From Polaribacter sp. Hel_I_88 (GTDB taxonomy: Bacteria; Bacteroidota; Bacteroidia; Flavobacteriales; Flavobacteriaceae), in contig NZ_JHZZ01000001.1 in assembly GCF_000687935.1 (NCBI RefSeq), positions 3,544,001 to 3,608,000 on the forward strand: a DNA stretch of 64,000 nt. Direction: 5' to 3'. Shown piece after piece: positions 15,575 to 23,830 of this stretch; the stretch's first letter is position 1; every line of letters begins with the position of its first letter. Below the pieces are notes generated by a model. It saw only the letters and a program-made list of their open reading frames with translations. It did not search any database and was not told where the DNA came from. Both the position numbers and the translations under genes were made by a program.

Positions 15575-16987
15575 ATGAAATTTACACACATAAAAAGTAT
15601 AGATACTACCAAAGATTTTATTTTACCTTGTAAAAAAGACGATTTAAAATCAATTCAAGAGTTTTTACCAATTGCAAATCCAGACTTTGATGGAAGTTTT
15701 AATACGCACCTTTTAATTTATGGAACAAAAGGAAACCGAATTTATCTAGTTGGTTTAGGTGAAGATAAAAATGCTGGTCAAATAGAAAGTACATTTCAGA
15801 AGTTTGCTTTTGAAACATGTAAATATTGGAGCAATGATATTCAGCTTTATGCTGATGGTTTAAATGATGATGAACTTTTAAAAACTGTTATTGGGTTAGA
15901 AATGAGTCAATATACAATTGGCGAATTCAGATCTAAAAAAGAAGATAAAAAGGAGTTTACAGTTGTTATTTCATCAACAAAAAATATTGAAAACATTCTT
16001 GAAGAGGGCAAGTTTACTGGCGAAACTATCAATAAAATTAAAGGTTTGGTTGATGCTCCACCTAATGTAAAAACTCCAGAATATTTAGGAAATTGGGCAG
16101 AAAAATCAGCAAAAGAAGCTTCTTATACGTGTACAGTTTTAAAACAAAAACAATTAGAAGAACAAGGTTTTGATGCTGTTTTATCAGTTGGAAAAGGAAG
16201 CGTAAATCCGCCAGTTGTCATCATCAACGAATATAAAGCAAAAGATACTGAAACTATTGATATTGCTTTGGTTGGGAAAGGAATTACATTTGATTCTGGA
16301 GGATTGTCCATAAAACCATCTACCAATTTACACTACATGAAAAGTGATATGGGTGGAGCTGCAGTAGTTTTAGGTGTTGTAGAATTGGTGGCAAAATTAA
16401 AACTAAACATCAATATAATCGGAATTGTAGCATCCGCAGAAAATGCTGTAGATGCCAATAGTTATAGACCTGGAGATGTTATCAACTCATATTCTGGTAA
16501 AACTATTGAGATTATAGATACAGATGCAGAAGGCAGATTGGTTTTAGCTGATGGACTAAATTTCGCTATTAAAAAATACAACCCAGAATATATTATTGAT
16601 CTTGCAACTTTAACAGGAAGTGTGGTGAGAACTTTTGGGTATGCAGCTGCAGGAATGTTTACTGAGAATCAAGAAATGGCAAATACAATGTCTGCTGTTG
16701 GGTACAAAGTGCATGAACGTGTTTGGCAATTGCCAATGTTTGAGGATTATGAAGCCGATTTAAAATCTGACGTTGCTGATATTAAAAACTTTAACGGAAA
16801 ACCAATTGAAGGAGCTATAAACGCAGCAAAATTTTTAGAATTCTTTACAGAAAAACATCCAAAATGGATGCACTTAGATATTGCAGGAGTTTCTTTTGGA
16901 AGTTCTCAATACGCAAAAATGAAAAGTGCTACAGGATATGGAATTCAATTAATTACAAATTTCATTAAAGAAAAAGCTAATAAATAA
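15575..16987 (+). CDS. pepA: Leucyl aminopeptidase (M17 family)
   Basis: Removes N-terminal residues from peptides, cytoplasmic hexamer with two metal ions. The 470-residue protein has the N-terminal regulatory domain to about residue 150 and the catalytic domain after it. GKGITFDSGGLSIKP (K235, D240) and D315-T-D-A-E-G-R321 supply the metal-binding and catalytic residues; the usual NTDAEGR reads DTDAEGR here, a conservative change at the first position. It starts 6 bp after the esterase and ends 44 bp before the ATP-grasp gene. Some M17 enzymes handle Cys-Gly or gamma-glutamyl products, which would suit the neighbouring GCS2/ATP-grasp genes, but general peptide turnover is equally possible. 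Confidence 0.92.
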   Translation: MKFTHIKSIDTTKDFILPCKKDDLKSIQEFLPIANPDFDGSFNTHLLIYGTKGNRIYLVGLGEDKNAGQIESTFQKFAFETCKYWSNDIQLYADGLNDDELLKTVIGLEMSQYTIGEFRSKKEDKKEFTVVISSTKNIENILEEGKFTGETINKIKGLVDAPPNVKTPEYLGNWAEKSAKEASYTCTVLKQKQLEEQGFDAVLSVGKGSVNPPVVIINEYKAKDTETIDIALVGKGITFDSGGLSIKPSTNLHYMKSDMGGAAVVLGVVELVAKLKLNINIIGIVASAENAVDANSYRPGDVINSYSGKTIEIIDTDAEGRLVLADGLNFAIKKYNPEYIIDLATLTGSVVRTFGYAAAGMFTENQEMANTMSAVGYKVHERVWQLPMFEDYEADLKSDVADIKNFNGKPIEGAINAAKFLEFFTEKHPKWMHLDIAGVSFGSSQYAKMKSATGYGIQLITNFIKEKANK

Positions 16988-17031
16988 TTTCATTTTTTGT
17001 AAATTTAAAATCAACTTAAAAACTTAAACCT

Positions 17032-18231
17032 ATGTCTCAAAAACCTTTAAATTTTCTTTGTATTACAACTTATTTTAAAGGTGAACCTTTTTTGGAAAGC
17101 TGTAAAAAAGAAGGACATAATGTATACTTATTAACCAAGAAAAAACTTGAAAATGAAAAGTGGCCTTGGAATTCTATAGACGATGTTTTTTATATTGATG
17201 ATTGGAAACAAGAAGATATTGTTAAAGGAATTGCTTATAAATTTAGAGAAATAAAATTTGATCGTTTTGTAGCTTTAGATGATTTTGATGTTGAAAAAGT
17301 AGCACTTTTACGTGAGCATTTTAGAATGCCAGGAATGGGTAGAACAACTGCGCATTATTTTAGAGATAAACTTGCAATGCGAATGAAAGCTGAAGAGGAA
17401 GGTGTTAATGTGCCAAAATTTACATCGCTTTTTAGTAATGATGCTATCAATAAGTATGCTGATACAATTCCTGCTCCTTGGCTTTTAAAACCAAGAATGG
17501 AAGCTTCTGCAACTGGAATTAAAAAAATTCATTCTAAAGACGAATTATGGCAAATTGTAAATGATTTAGGTGATGAAAGAGACAACTATTTGATAGAAAA
17601 ATTTGCTCCTGGAGATGTTTTTCATGTAGATGGTTTAAATGTTGATGGAAAAGTAAAATTTGCAAGAGTTAGTAAATATTTAGACACACCTTTTGAAGTA
17701 GCTCATGGAGGAGGTATTTTTAGATCTGCAACTTCAGAAATTAGTTCTAAAATAGAAAAAGGTTTGCAAAAAATGAATAAACAGGTTATGAAAGCTTTCG
17801 GAATGCAATTTGGAGCTTCTCATACAGAATTTATTCAATCGAAAGAAACTGGAGAATTATTCTTTTTAGAAACATCATCAAGAGTTGGTGGCGCAAATTT
17901 GGCTGAAATGGTTGAATATGCTTCTGGCATAAACCTTTGGGGTGAATGGGCTAAAATTGAATCTGCGAATCTTAAAAAAGAGATTTATAAATTACCAAAA
18001 ACTAAAAATCAATATGCAGGGATTGTAGTTTCTTTAAGCAGATTTGAACATCCAGATACTACCAGTTTTAAAGATGAAGAAATTGTGTGGAGAATGGATT
18101 TAAAATGGCATATTGGCTTTATAGTCGTTTCTGATTCTAGCGAAAAAGTATTAGAATTATTAGATAAATATACCCATAGAATTGCAAATGAATTTCACGC
18201 GAGTATTCCTGCTCCTGATAAATCTTTGTAA
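17032..18231 (+). CDS. ATP-grasp carboxylate-amine ligase, specificity unknown
   Basis: A 399-residue ATP-grasp enzyme, expected to activate a carboxylate as acyl phosphate and join it to an amine. A pre-ATP-grasp Rossmann-like domain (1-110) opens with NFLCITTYFKGEPFLE. PWLLKPRMEASATGIKKIHS (about 148-167) is the nucleotide-binding lysine and glycine-rich loop. GDVFHVDGLNVDGKVKFARV follows, and FLETSSRVGGANLAEMVE near residue 283-300 holds the Mg-binding Glu and Asn/Arg region. It resembles the carbamoyl-phosphate-synthase/biotin-carboxylase branch more than RimK. It ends the plus-strand arm of the amidoligase locus and converges on the opposite arm across a large palindrome. The substrate cannot be deduced. 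Confidence 0.82.
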   Translation: MSQKPLNFLCITTYFKGEPFLESCKKEGHNVYLLTKKKLENEKWPWNSIDDVFYIDDWKQEDIVKGIAYKFREIKFDRFVALDDFDVEKVALLREHFRMPGMGRTTAHYFRDKLAMRMKAEEEGVNVPKFTSLFSNDAINKYADTIPAPWLLKPRMEASATGIKKIHSKDELWQIVNDLGDERDNYLIEKFAPGDVFHVDGLNVDGKVKFARVSKYLDTPFEVAHGGGIFRSATSEISSKIEKGLQKMNKQVMKAFGMQFGASHTEFIQSKETGELFFLETSSRVGGANLAEMVEYASGINLWGEWAKIESANLKKEIYKLPKTKNQYAGIVVSLSRFEHPDTTSFKDEEIVWRMDLKWHIGFIVVSDSSEKVLELLDKYTHRIANEFHASIPAPDKSL

Positions 18232-18252
18232 ATTTTAATTGGTAAACTTATA

Positions 18253-18341
18253 TCCTGCAAGGTCTATTTTTGACCTTGTAGGTGTTTCTAATAAAATAAT
18301 TTTTTGATAAATACCTACAAGGTTTTGAAAACCTTGCAGGA
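18253..18341. repeat. Nested palindromic repeat between convergent operons (likely bidirectional terminator)
   Basis: The outer arms TCCTGCAAGGT and ACCTTGCAGGA are exact inverted copies at the two ends. Inside them ACCTTGTAGGTGTTT and AAATACCTACAAGGT form a second nested pair. Each half is itself a small hairpin. The element fills the space between the stop codons of two converging ATP-grasp genes and could stop transcription from both sides. Confidence 0.75.
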
Positions 18342-18352
18342 AAGTTTTAAGT

Positions 18353-19555
18353 TTATTGCTCAAAAAAACCTGTGCTACCTCCTACCCAAGTTTTGTCTTT
18401 ATTGTATTTTACTCCAACCATTTCTCCTTTGCTTAAACGCATTAAATTACTTACAATCTCAGTTTTGTTGGTTTTAGAATTGTGTAACAACATCATTCTA
18501 ATTTCGCATTTAGCATTTTCATCCATTGTTTGAATTACGGGTGCATACGCAACTTTTTCTTGTAATAAATAATTAGATTTATTGGTGATATCATCTATCA
18601 TTTTCCGAGTTACGTGAATTTGAACTCCTGCTCCAGCAAAAGAATACAAAGGTTTTAGAACATAATTCTCTAAATCTTCTGGTATCGTTTCTAGTTTGTC
18701 TAAATAGAAAGATTTTGGAACAAATTCACCTTTTAAAAGTGGCATTGTGTATTTACTAATTCTATAAAACCAGTTTGGATGTCCAATCCATTCTACATCA
18801 ACTTCATCTAAAAAATCGAACTCTCTTTCTAAATCGTCTCTTTGAAATAGTTCATCAAAAATTATTCTATTATATATTTTTAAAACTTTTATCTCTTTGC
18901 CTTCATCATCAGCATAAAAAAGTTCTTTACCTCTTTTAATTAACTTAGAAATACACAAAATTTTAATGCCTAACTTTTTTTCAGTTGCAAAAAAATCGAC
19001 AGCAGTTGCTTGTTTCTCTGGCTCAATTTCTAAAAGAATTACTTGTTTCGGATTCGTTTCGCCAACAATTTCTTGTTTTAAAAGCTCAACATATTTTGTT
19101 GGATTTATTCCATTTACATGTTGTGAAAAATCTTCTGGAATTACATTCCCGAAATGTTTTTTATACATGCTGCCTAATAATTCCTGAAAAAAATACAACG
19201 TTGGGAAACCTTGTAATTCAATTAATTTTGGGGTTAAATCTCCATTTTCGTCTTTACAGATTCCAAAATCGAACTGAATAAATTTAGCATATTCATCTTC
19301 ATTAGGTACAATTGTATTGGCATCAAAAAAAGCACCATTGGTCAACTCCTTAAAATTTGGTTGATTGATAACAGCCATAATATCATCACAAGCTTTTATC
19401 AACTTCTCTTTTAATGCTGCTGGAATAAAAACAGGTGTTTCTGCAATTTTAAATTTTGGAACGTACTTATGTGTATTGATAATATCTTCTAAAAAAAGTT
19501 GATACTTTTCTTCAGAAAAATCCTCATTATATAATTTTCTAATTTGATGTATCAT
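18353..19555 (-). CDS. ATP-grasp-like enzyme, last gene of amidoligase operon
   Basis: A 400-residue protein without a characterised relative that I recognise. The C-terminal half looks like an ATP-grasp: YVLKPLYSFAGAGVQIHVTR has the lysine and glycine loop, LLQEKVAYAPVI the hinge, and EIRMMLLH...SNLMRLSKGEMVGVKYNKD the acidic and Asn/Arg metal site. The N-terminal half carries a conserved-looking DFGICKDENGDLTPKLIELQGFP segment that could bind an acceptor. It may be a rearranged or circularly permuted member. It lies 6 bp after the amidotransferase-like gene, so the two should be translated together. Function inferred only as a ligase in the same pathway. Confidence 0.65.
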   Translation of the reverse strand: MIHQIRKLYNEDFSEEKYQLFLEDIINTHKYVPKFKIAETPVFIPAALKEKLIKACDDIMAVINQPNFKELTNGAFFDANTIVPNEDEYAKFIQFDFGICKDENGDLTPKLIELQGFPTLYFFQELLGSMYKKHFGNVIPEDFSQHVNGINPTKYVELLKQEIVGETNPKQVILLEIEPEKQATAVDFFATEKKLGIKILCISKLIKRGKELFYADDEGKEIKVLKIYNRIIFDELFQRDDLEREFDFLDEVDVEWIGHPNWFYRISKYTMPLLKGEFVPKSFYLDKLETIPEDLENYVLKPLYSFAGAGVQIHVTRKMIDDITNKSNYLLQEKVAYAPVIQTMDENAKCEIRMMLLHNSKTNKTEIVSNLMRLSKGEMVGVKYNKDKTWVGGSTGFFEQ

Positions 19556-19561
19556 TAATAA

Positions 19562-20383
19562 TTAAGATAAAATTAGTGCTTGTTTTTTGCTAATAGCATT
19601 TCTTATAAACTTTGGTAAAATAGTTTCATACGTCATAATTAATTTATCTGGATCATCCATTCTATCCATCATTTGCGCATATTTTTCTTCGCCAAAACTA
19701 CTAATAATTACTTTTTTATTTTCTTCTAAAGCAAAATGATCAGCCATGCTTACAGGATCTGCTTCTGGATGAAATTGTGTACCCACAAACTCATCAGAAA
19801 AACGAACAGCCATAATTGCACGCTCTAATTCTACATGAGTTCTAATTTTCTCTAAACTTAAAATAGAAGCTCCTTTTTCTTTAAAAACTTGTAATCTTGG
19901 TTGTACTAATTGCCAATCTCTGGAATCTACAGCATAAAAAGGATCATTTAAACCTTCTAATAAAACATCTTTTTTACCTTTTTTTGTTTTATGAACTGGT
20001 AAAATACCAAAAGAAGTACTTTTTCTTAATTTAATTTCTCCTAACTCAAAATATTTACACATCACTTGAAAAGAATAACAAATAAAGAATACTGATTTTT
20101 TATCATCAGATTCTTTGTTATGATTCCATAAATTTTGCATCAATTCTAAATAAGGTTTTCTCCATAACTCCTCTTCTAAAGGACTTCCTGGACCACCACT
20201 TGATATATAAATATCGTACGTATTATCTGGTATTTCACTTTTATGTCTTACATCAAAAATGGTAAAACTCACTTCTTCATGAAAAGTTTCTACGATTTCT
20301 TTGATACAACGTAAACCCTGATTTGGGGCATTGTTGTTCATATCTAAAATGGCAACTTTTACTTTCTCGTTATTCATTAACAT
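19562..20383 (-). CDS. Class I glutamine amidotransferase-like protein
   Basis: A 273-residue protein of the triad glutaminase fold. SSGGPGSP at 61-68 forms the oxyanion region. The nucleophile is C102 in FICYSFQVMC, and H205 and E207 in GTQFHPEADP complete the triad. The residue after C-Y is Ser rather than the Gly of the usual GxCxGxQ elbow. No synthetase domain is fused, so it must either pass ammonia to a partner ligase or act as a hydrolase of gamma-glutamyl or related amides. It lies 7 bp downstream of the GCS2 ligase and 6 bp upstream of the ATP-grasp-like gene. Automatic annotation as GMP synthase would be wrong. Confidence 0.8.
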   Translation of the reverse strand: MLMNNEKVKVAILDMNNNAPNQGLRCIKEIVETFHEEVSFTIFDVRHKSEIPDNTYDIYISSGGPGSPLEEELWRKPYLELMQNLWNHNKESDDKKSVFFICYSFQVMCKYFELGEIKLRKSTSFGILPVHKTKKGKKDVLLEGLNDPFYAVDSRDWQLVQPRLQVFKEKGASILSLEKIRTHVELERAIMAVRFSDEFVGTQFHPEADPVSMADHFALEENKKVIISSFGEEKYAQMMDRMDDPDKLIMTYETILPKFIRNAISKKQALILS

Positions 20384-20390
20384 AAAATAC

Positions 20391-21485
20391 TTAAACTCCT
20401 AAAATTGTTTGTTCTGTTATATAATCTACTACCTTTACTAAATCTTTCGTTTCTTCAAAAACCTTTAATTGCCTGTCTGCTCCTGTTCCATTTTCTAATA
20501 TTTTAAAGATGGATTCTACTTCTTCTCTAGAACCTAAATCGTCTAAAACATCATCTACAAAATCTACAAACTCAGCCATTAAATGTTTTGTTTCGACTTC
20601 TTTTTCAAGACCAAAATCAATCATTTTCCCTGCAATTCCATATCTACTTGCTCGCCATTTATTCTCGTTAATTAACGCTCTATGGTACACCATAAAGTTT
20701 AAATTATGCGTTCTTAACTTGTATAATTTAGCCACTAAAGCTTGAATTAATGCAGCAATACATACAGTTTCATCAACAGTCATTGGAATATCACAAATAC
20801 GAACTTCTAACGTTGGGAAAATTGGGTGAATACGAATATCCCACCAAATTTTCTTTGGATTGTCTATACATTTTGTTTTAACCAAAAGGTTTACATAATT
20901 CTCATATTGTGCATAGTTATCGAAAACTCCAGGAATTCCTGTTCTTGGAAACTTATCAAAAACCTTTGATCTAAAAGATTTAAAACCTGTATTTCTACCT
21001 TCCCAAAAAGGCGAGTTTGTAGACAAAGCATATAAATGAGGTAAAAAATAACGCATGGCATTTACTAAATGTAATGCCATATTTTTATCTTCCATACCCA
21101 CATGCACATGCAAACCAAAAATTAAATTAGATCTTGCAGTATCTTGTAACTCATTAATTATCTCATCGTATCTAGGATTTGGTGTAATTAATTGCGTTTC
21201 CCATTTAGAAAAAGGATGTGTACCTGCAGCACCAATTTTATATCCTAAACCACCTGCAATATCAGAAATTGATCTTCGAAGTCCAGAAATTTGCTGTCTT
21301 GCATCTGTAATATCTTCACAAATATTTGTACCAACTTCAACCACAGCTTGATGCATTTCTGCTTTTACTTGGTCGTTTAAAGTTTTGGCGGCTTCTGAAA
21401 CAATTTTTTGATCGTGAGAAACCAACTCTCTTGTTGCAGGATCAATTACTTGGTACTCTTCTTCTATACCTAATGTAAATTTCAT
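20391..21485 (-). CDS. GCS2-family carboxylate-amine ligase (YbdK-like)
   Basis: A 364-residue enzyme of the glutamate-cysteine ligase 2 superfamily, which joins an amino acid or other amine to a glutamate-like carboxylate with ATP. The N-terminus MKFTLGIEEEYQVIDP has the acidic metal-binding strand of the family. GLHVHVGMEDKNMALHLVNAMR near 125-146 and WDIRIHPIFPTLEVRICDIP near 215-234 are its conserved histidine and arginine regions. E. coli YbdK has only weak glutamate-cysteine ligase activity, so the true substrates of this branch are open. It precedes the amidotransferase by 7 bp and is separated from the upstream ATP-grasp by a 142-bp gap containing a large inverted repeat. Confidence 0.87.
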   Translation of the reverse strand: MKFTLGIEEEYQVIDPATRELVSHDQKIVSEAAKTLNDQVKAEMHQAVVEVGTNICEDITDARQQISGLRRSISDIAGGLGYKIGAAGTHPFSKWETQLITPNPRYDEIINELQDTARSNLIFGLHVHVGMEDKNMALHLVNAMRYFLPHLYALSTNSPFWEGRNTGFKSFRSKVFDKFPRTGIPGVFDNYAQYENYVNLLVKTKCIDNPKKIWWDIRIHPIFPTLEVRICDIPMTVDETVCIAALIQALVAKLYKLRTHNLNFMVYHRALINENKWRASRYGIAGKMIDFGLEKEVETKHLMAEFVDFVDDVLDDLGSREEVESIFKILENGTGADRQLKVFEETKDLVKVVDYITEQTILGV

Positions 21486-21528
21486 ATGGGAAAAAATATT
21501 AATGAATAAAGTTAATTAAAATTTAGTC

Positions 21529-21604
21529 TGTCTCCTTGAGCGCAATCGAAAGGTTTGATAATTATTTAGGAACTAACAAGTTCTCGACTGCGCTCGAACA
21601 GACA
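21529..21604. repeat. Imperfect inverted repeat inside the amidoligase operon
   Basis: The left arm TGTCTCCTTGAGCGCAATCG and the right arm, read on the other strand as TGTCTGTTCGAGCGCAGTCG, pair with few mismatches around a 35-bp loop. The core GAGCGCAGTCGAA is the same family as at 9402-9417. It may attenuate transcription between the tailed ATP-grasp gene and the GCS2 gene. Confidence 0.7.
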
Positions 21605-21627
21605 TTTTAAAATTACTTTAAAAAAAT

Positions 21628-22710
21628 CTACTTTTTAGCAGATTTAGATTTTGTTGGAGTTTTTTTCGCTGATGCTTTTTTTACAGGTGCTTTTTTCGCA
21701 ACCGTTTTTTTAGCAGGCGCTTTCTTTACGGGTGCTTTTTTAGCCACTGCTTTTGGAGCAGCAACTTGATCTGTAACAAAACTTCCCCAAGTTAAATTCA
21801 TTTGGCCTTTTTTGTATTGTTTTGCTTTTTCAATAGCCATATTTGCAGCATTTTCTACAATCCAATCAAAATTTTCTTGACCTACAGAATGAATATCAGC
21901 ATCTGGTGCAGGATTACAAAAATCAATAGCATAAGGAATGCCATCTCTTACTGCGAATTCTACTGTATTAAAGTCGTATCCTAAAGCTTTGTTTAAACGA
22001 ATACAATATTCGTGCACAGTATCTAATATTTTTTGATCAACAGGTTCGCCATCTAAAACATAACGTAAATGATGAGGGTTTCTTGGCTCATATTGCATAA
22101 TATGTACATTATCAGTTCCTAAAACATAACATCTAAAATATTCTTTAAAATTGATTTCCTCTTGTAGCATCATTACAAGATTCTCTGTTTCTCCATGTTT
22201 TTGCCATAAATCTTCAGGATTATCAACTCTATATACACTTTTCCATCCACCTCCATCATGTGGTTTCATATAAGCAGGAAAACCAATAGTTTCAAACATT
22301 TTTTCCCAATCAAAAGGATATTTCATGTTTCTAAAAGAGTTTTCAGTAGTATCTGGTGGTCTTTGAGACGTTGGTAAAATAAATGTTTTTGGTACAGGCA
22401 CTCCCACTTTTTCAGCCAAAGCATTGTTGAAAAACTTTTCATCTGCACTCCACCAAAAAGGATTGTTAATAACAGCAGTTCCTGTAATTGCAGCATTTTT
22501 TAAATACGCTCTGTAAAAAGGAACATCTTGCGAAATTCTATCAATAATTACTGCATACTCATCTGATTTTGCTTGTTCTACAGTATCAATTAAAACTGCT
22601 TCAGCCATCATATCTTTGATGCCTTGTTCCTTAATTTTCTGATTAACTCTGTCTATAAATGCTTGTGGAAACGTGTTTTCTTGTCCGAATAAAATTCCAA
22701 TTTTTCTCAT
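21628..22710 (-). CDS. ATP-grasp ligase with histone-H1-like Lys/Ala/Pro tail
   Basis: A 360-residue enzyme. The N-terminal 90 residues (MRKIGILFGQENTFPQAF) form the pre-ATP-grasp domain. PAYMKPHDGGGWKSVYRV near 145-162 is the nucleotide-binding loop, and GYDFNTVEFAVRDGIPYAIDFCNPAPDAD near 244-272 holds the metal-binding Glu, Asp and Asn. This fits the RimK/D-Ala-D-Ala-ligase type. Residues about 317-360 are a low-complexity tail of repeated KKAPVKKAPAKK units, about half lysine, as in histone H1 and bacterial H1-like proteins. Such a tail is unexpected on a ligase; it could bind nucleic acid or polyanions, or serve as an acceptor for modification. It is 39 bp downstream of the esterase. Confidence 0.82.
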   Translation of the reverse strand: MRKIGILFGQENTFPQAFIDRVNQKIKEQGIKDMMAEAVLIDTVEQAKSDEYAVIIDRISQDVPFYRAYLKNAAITGTAVINNPFWWSADEKFFNNALAEKVGVPVPKTFILPTSQRPPDTTENSFRNMKYPFDWEKMFETIGFPAYMKPHDGGGWKSVYRVDNPEDLWQKHGETENLVMMLQEEINFKEYFRCYVLGTDNVHIMQYEPRNPHHLRYVLDGEPVDQKILDTVHEYCIRLNKALGYDFNTVEFAVRDGIPYAIDFCNPAPDADIHSVGQENFDWIVENAANMAIEKAKQYKKGQMNLTWGSFVTDQVAAPKAVAKKAPVKKAPAKKTVAKKAPVKKASAKKTPTKSKSAKK

Positions 22711-22749
22711 AATGCTGTATATATTTTTGTGTTTGTTAGTTGTGTCTTT

Positions 22750-23454
22750 TTATATTGTTGATAAATAATGAGGAAACATTTGTCTCCAAATTGGCCAATC
22801 GTGTTCAGCCCATTTTCGTTCATCAAACCAAAAAGGAATATTTTTATCCGTTAATATTTTTGCTAAATTTTGATTTGCTTCTAAACAAATATCCCAATCG
22901 CTTGTTCCTAAAATAATTTTCATATTCCAAAGTTCTGAGTGATTACTACCAGGAAGAAAATCTACAGGATTGTTATAGAAAACATTGTCATCATAATACC
23001 CATCTAAAAAAGATTTGATATCAAAAGAACCACTTAAACTAAACATATGGCTTACTCTTTCTGGATGTTTAAATGCAAAGTTTGCTGCATGATACCCACC
23101 AAAACTAACACCAGCAACAGCTATTTTTTGCATGCCTCTTTCTTGGCAAATTGGGTTAACAACTTCATCCATAATAAATTTATCATACCAAATATGATTT
23201 CTTACACGATCTGCAGGATGAATATTTTTATCATACCAACTTAATTCGTTTATAGAATCTGGACAATAAATCTGCACTAAACCTTCCTCTAAAAACCATT
23301 TTGCAGATTCAATTAATTTAAAATCTCTACACTCGTAAAATCGCCCACTAGTAGTTGGAAATAAAACTAAAGGATAACCTGCATGCCCAAAAACCAACAT
23401 TTCGATATCTTTACTTAATGTTGGTGAATACCATTTGTGATATTGTTCTTTCAA
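22750..23454 (-). CDS. Esterase family protein, first gene of amidoligase operon
   Basis: A 234-residue alpha/beta-hydrolase of the putative esterase family. The nucleophile is S117 in AGVSFGGYHAANFAFKHP. EMLVFGHAGYPLVLFPTTSGRFYE at 18-41 is the conserved first-strand region of this subgroup. The catalytic histidine is probably in WAEHDWPIWRQMFPHYL near the C-terminus. No signal peptide is present, so it acts in the cytoplasm. It leads the minus-strand run esterase, ATP-grasp, GCS2, amidotransferase, ATP-grasp-like, with gaps of 6 to 142 bp. The substrate is unknown; conserved linkage to ligases suggests that it cleaves an ester or thioester of the pathway product or intermediate. Confidence 0.8.
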   Translation of the reverse strand: MKEQYHKWYSPTLSKDIEMLVFGHAGYPLVLFPTTSGRFYECRDFKLIESAKWFLEEGLVQIYCPDSINELSWYDKNIHPADRVRNHIWYDKFIMDEVVNPICQERGMQKIAVAGVSFGGYHAANFAFKHPERVSHMFSLSGSFDIKSFLDGYYDDNVFYNNPVDFLPGSNHSELWNMKIILGTSDWDICLEANQNLAKILTDKNIPFWFDERKWAEHDWPIWRQMFPHYLSTI

Positions 23455-23830
23455 TAGATAAGTGTTAAATTAATTTTAAATTTAAAAGTGTAAAATTACA
23501 CTATTTCAGAGACTTACATTAAATTTTCACGATTATTGATGGTGAATTTTCTATATGTTCTCCATTTTATATATATCTTATAAAATGAGTGCTATAATTA
23601 TTTAAATGACCATTTTTAAACATAAAAAACTAAATATCTTAAAAAATAATTAAAAAGCGAGGTTTTTGTGTTTTTTTATTTTTTGATTTATGAAGTATGT
23701 TTGGCGCCTTTTTTAGTTCAAAGAATGTATTTTCTTATTTTTTAAAGCGCAATAATTAAAATATTGGTTAGAAATACATCTATAATAAAGAAGTTGATTT
23801 TTATATATGGTTGTCTTTTTAGTTAAGGAA
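23455..23830. other. 376-bp AT-rich intergenic region
   Basis: It lies between the start of the esterase operon and the end of the MATE gene, so it must contain the operon promoter. I see no convincing TAnnTTTG element, no gene, and only a weak inverted pair (ATTTTCAC and GTGAATTTT near 23523-23556). Confidence 0.4.
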
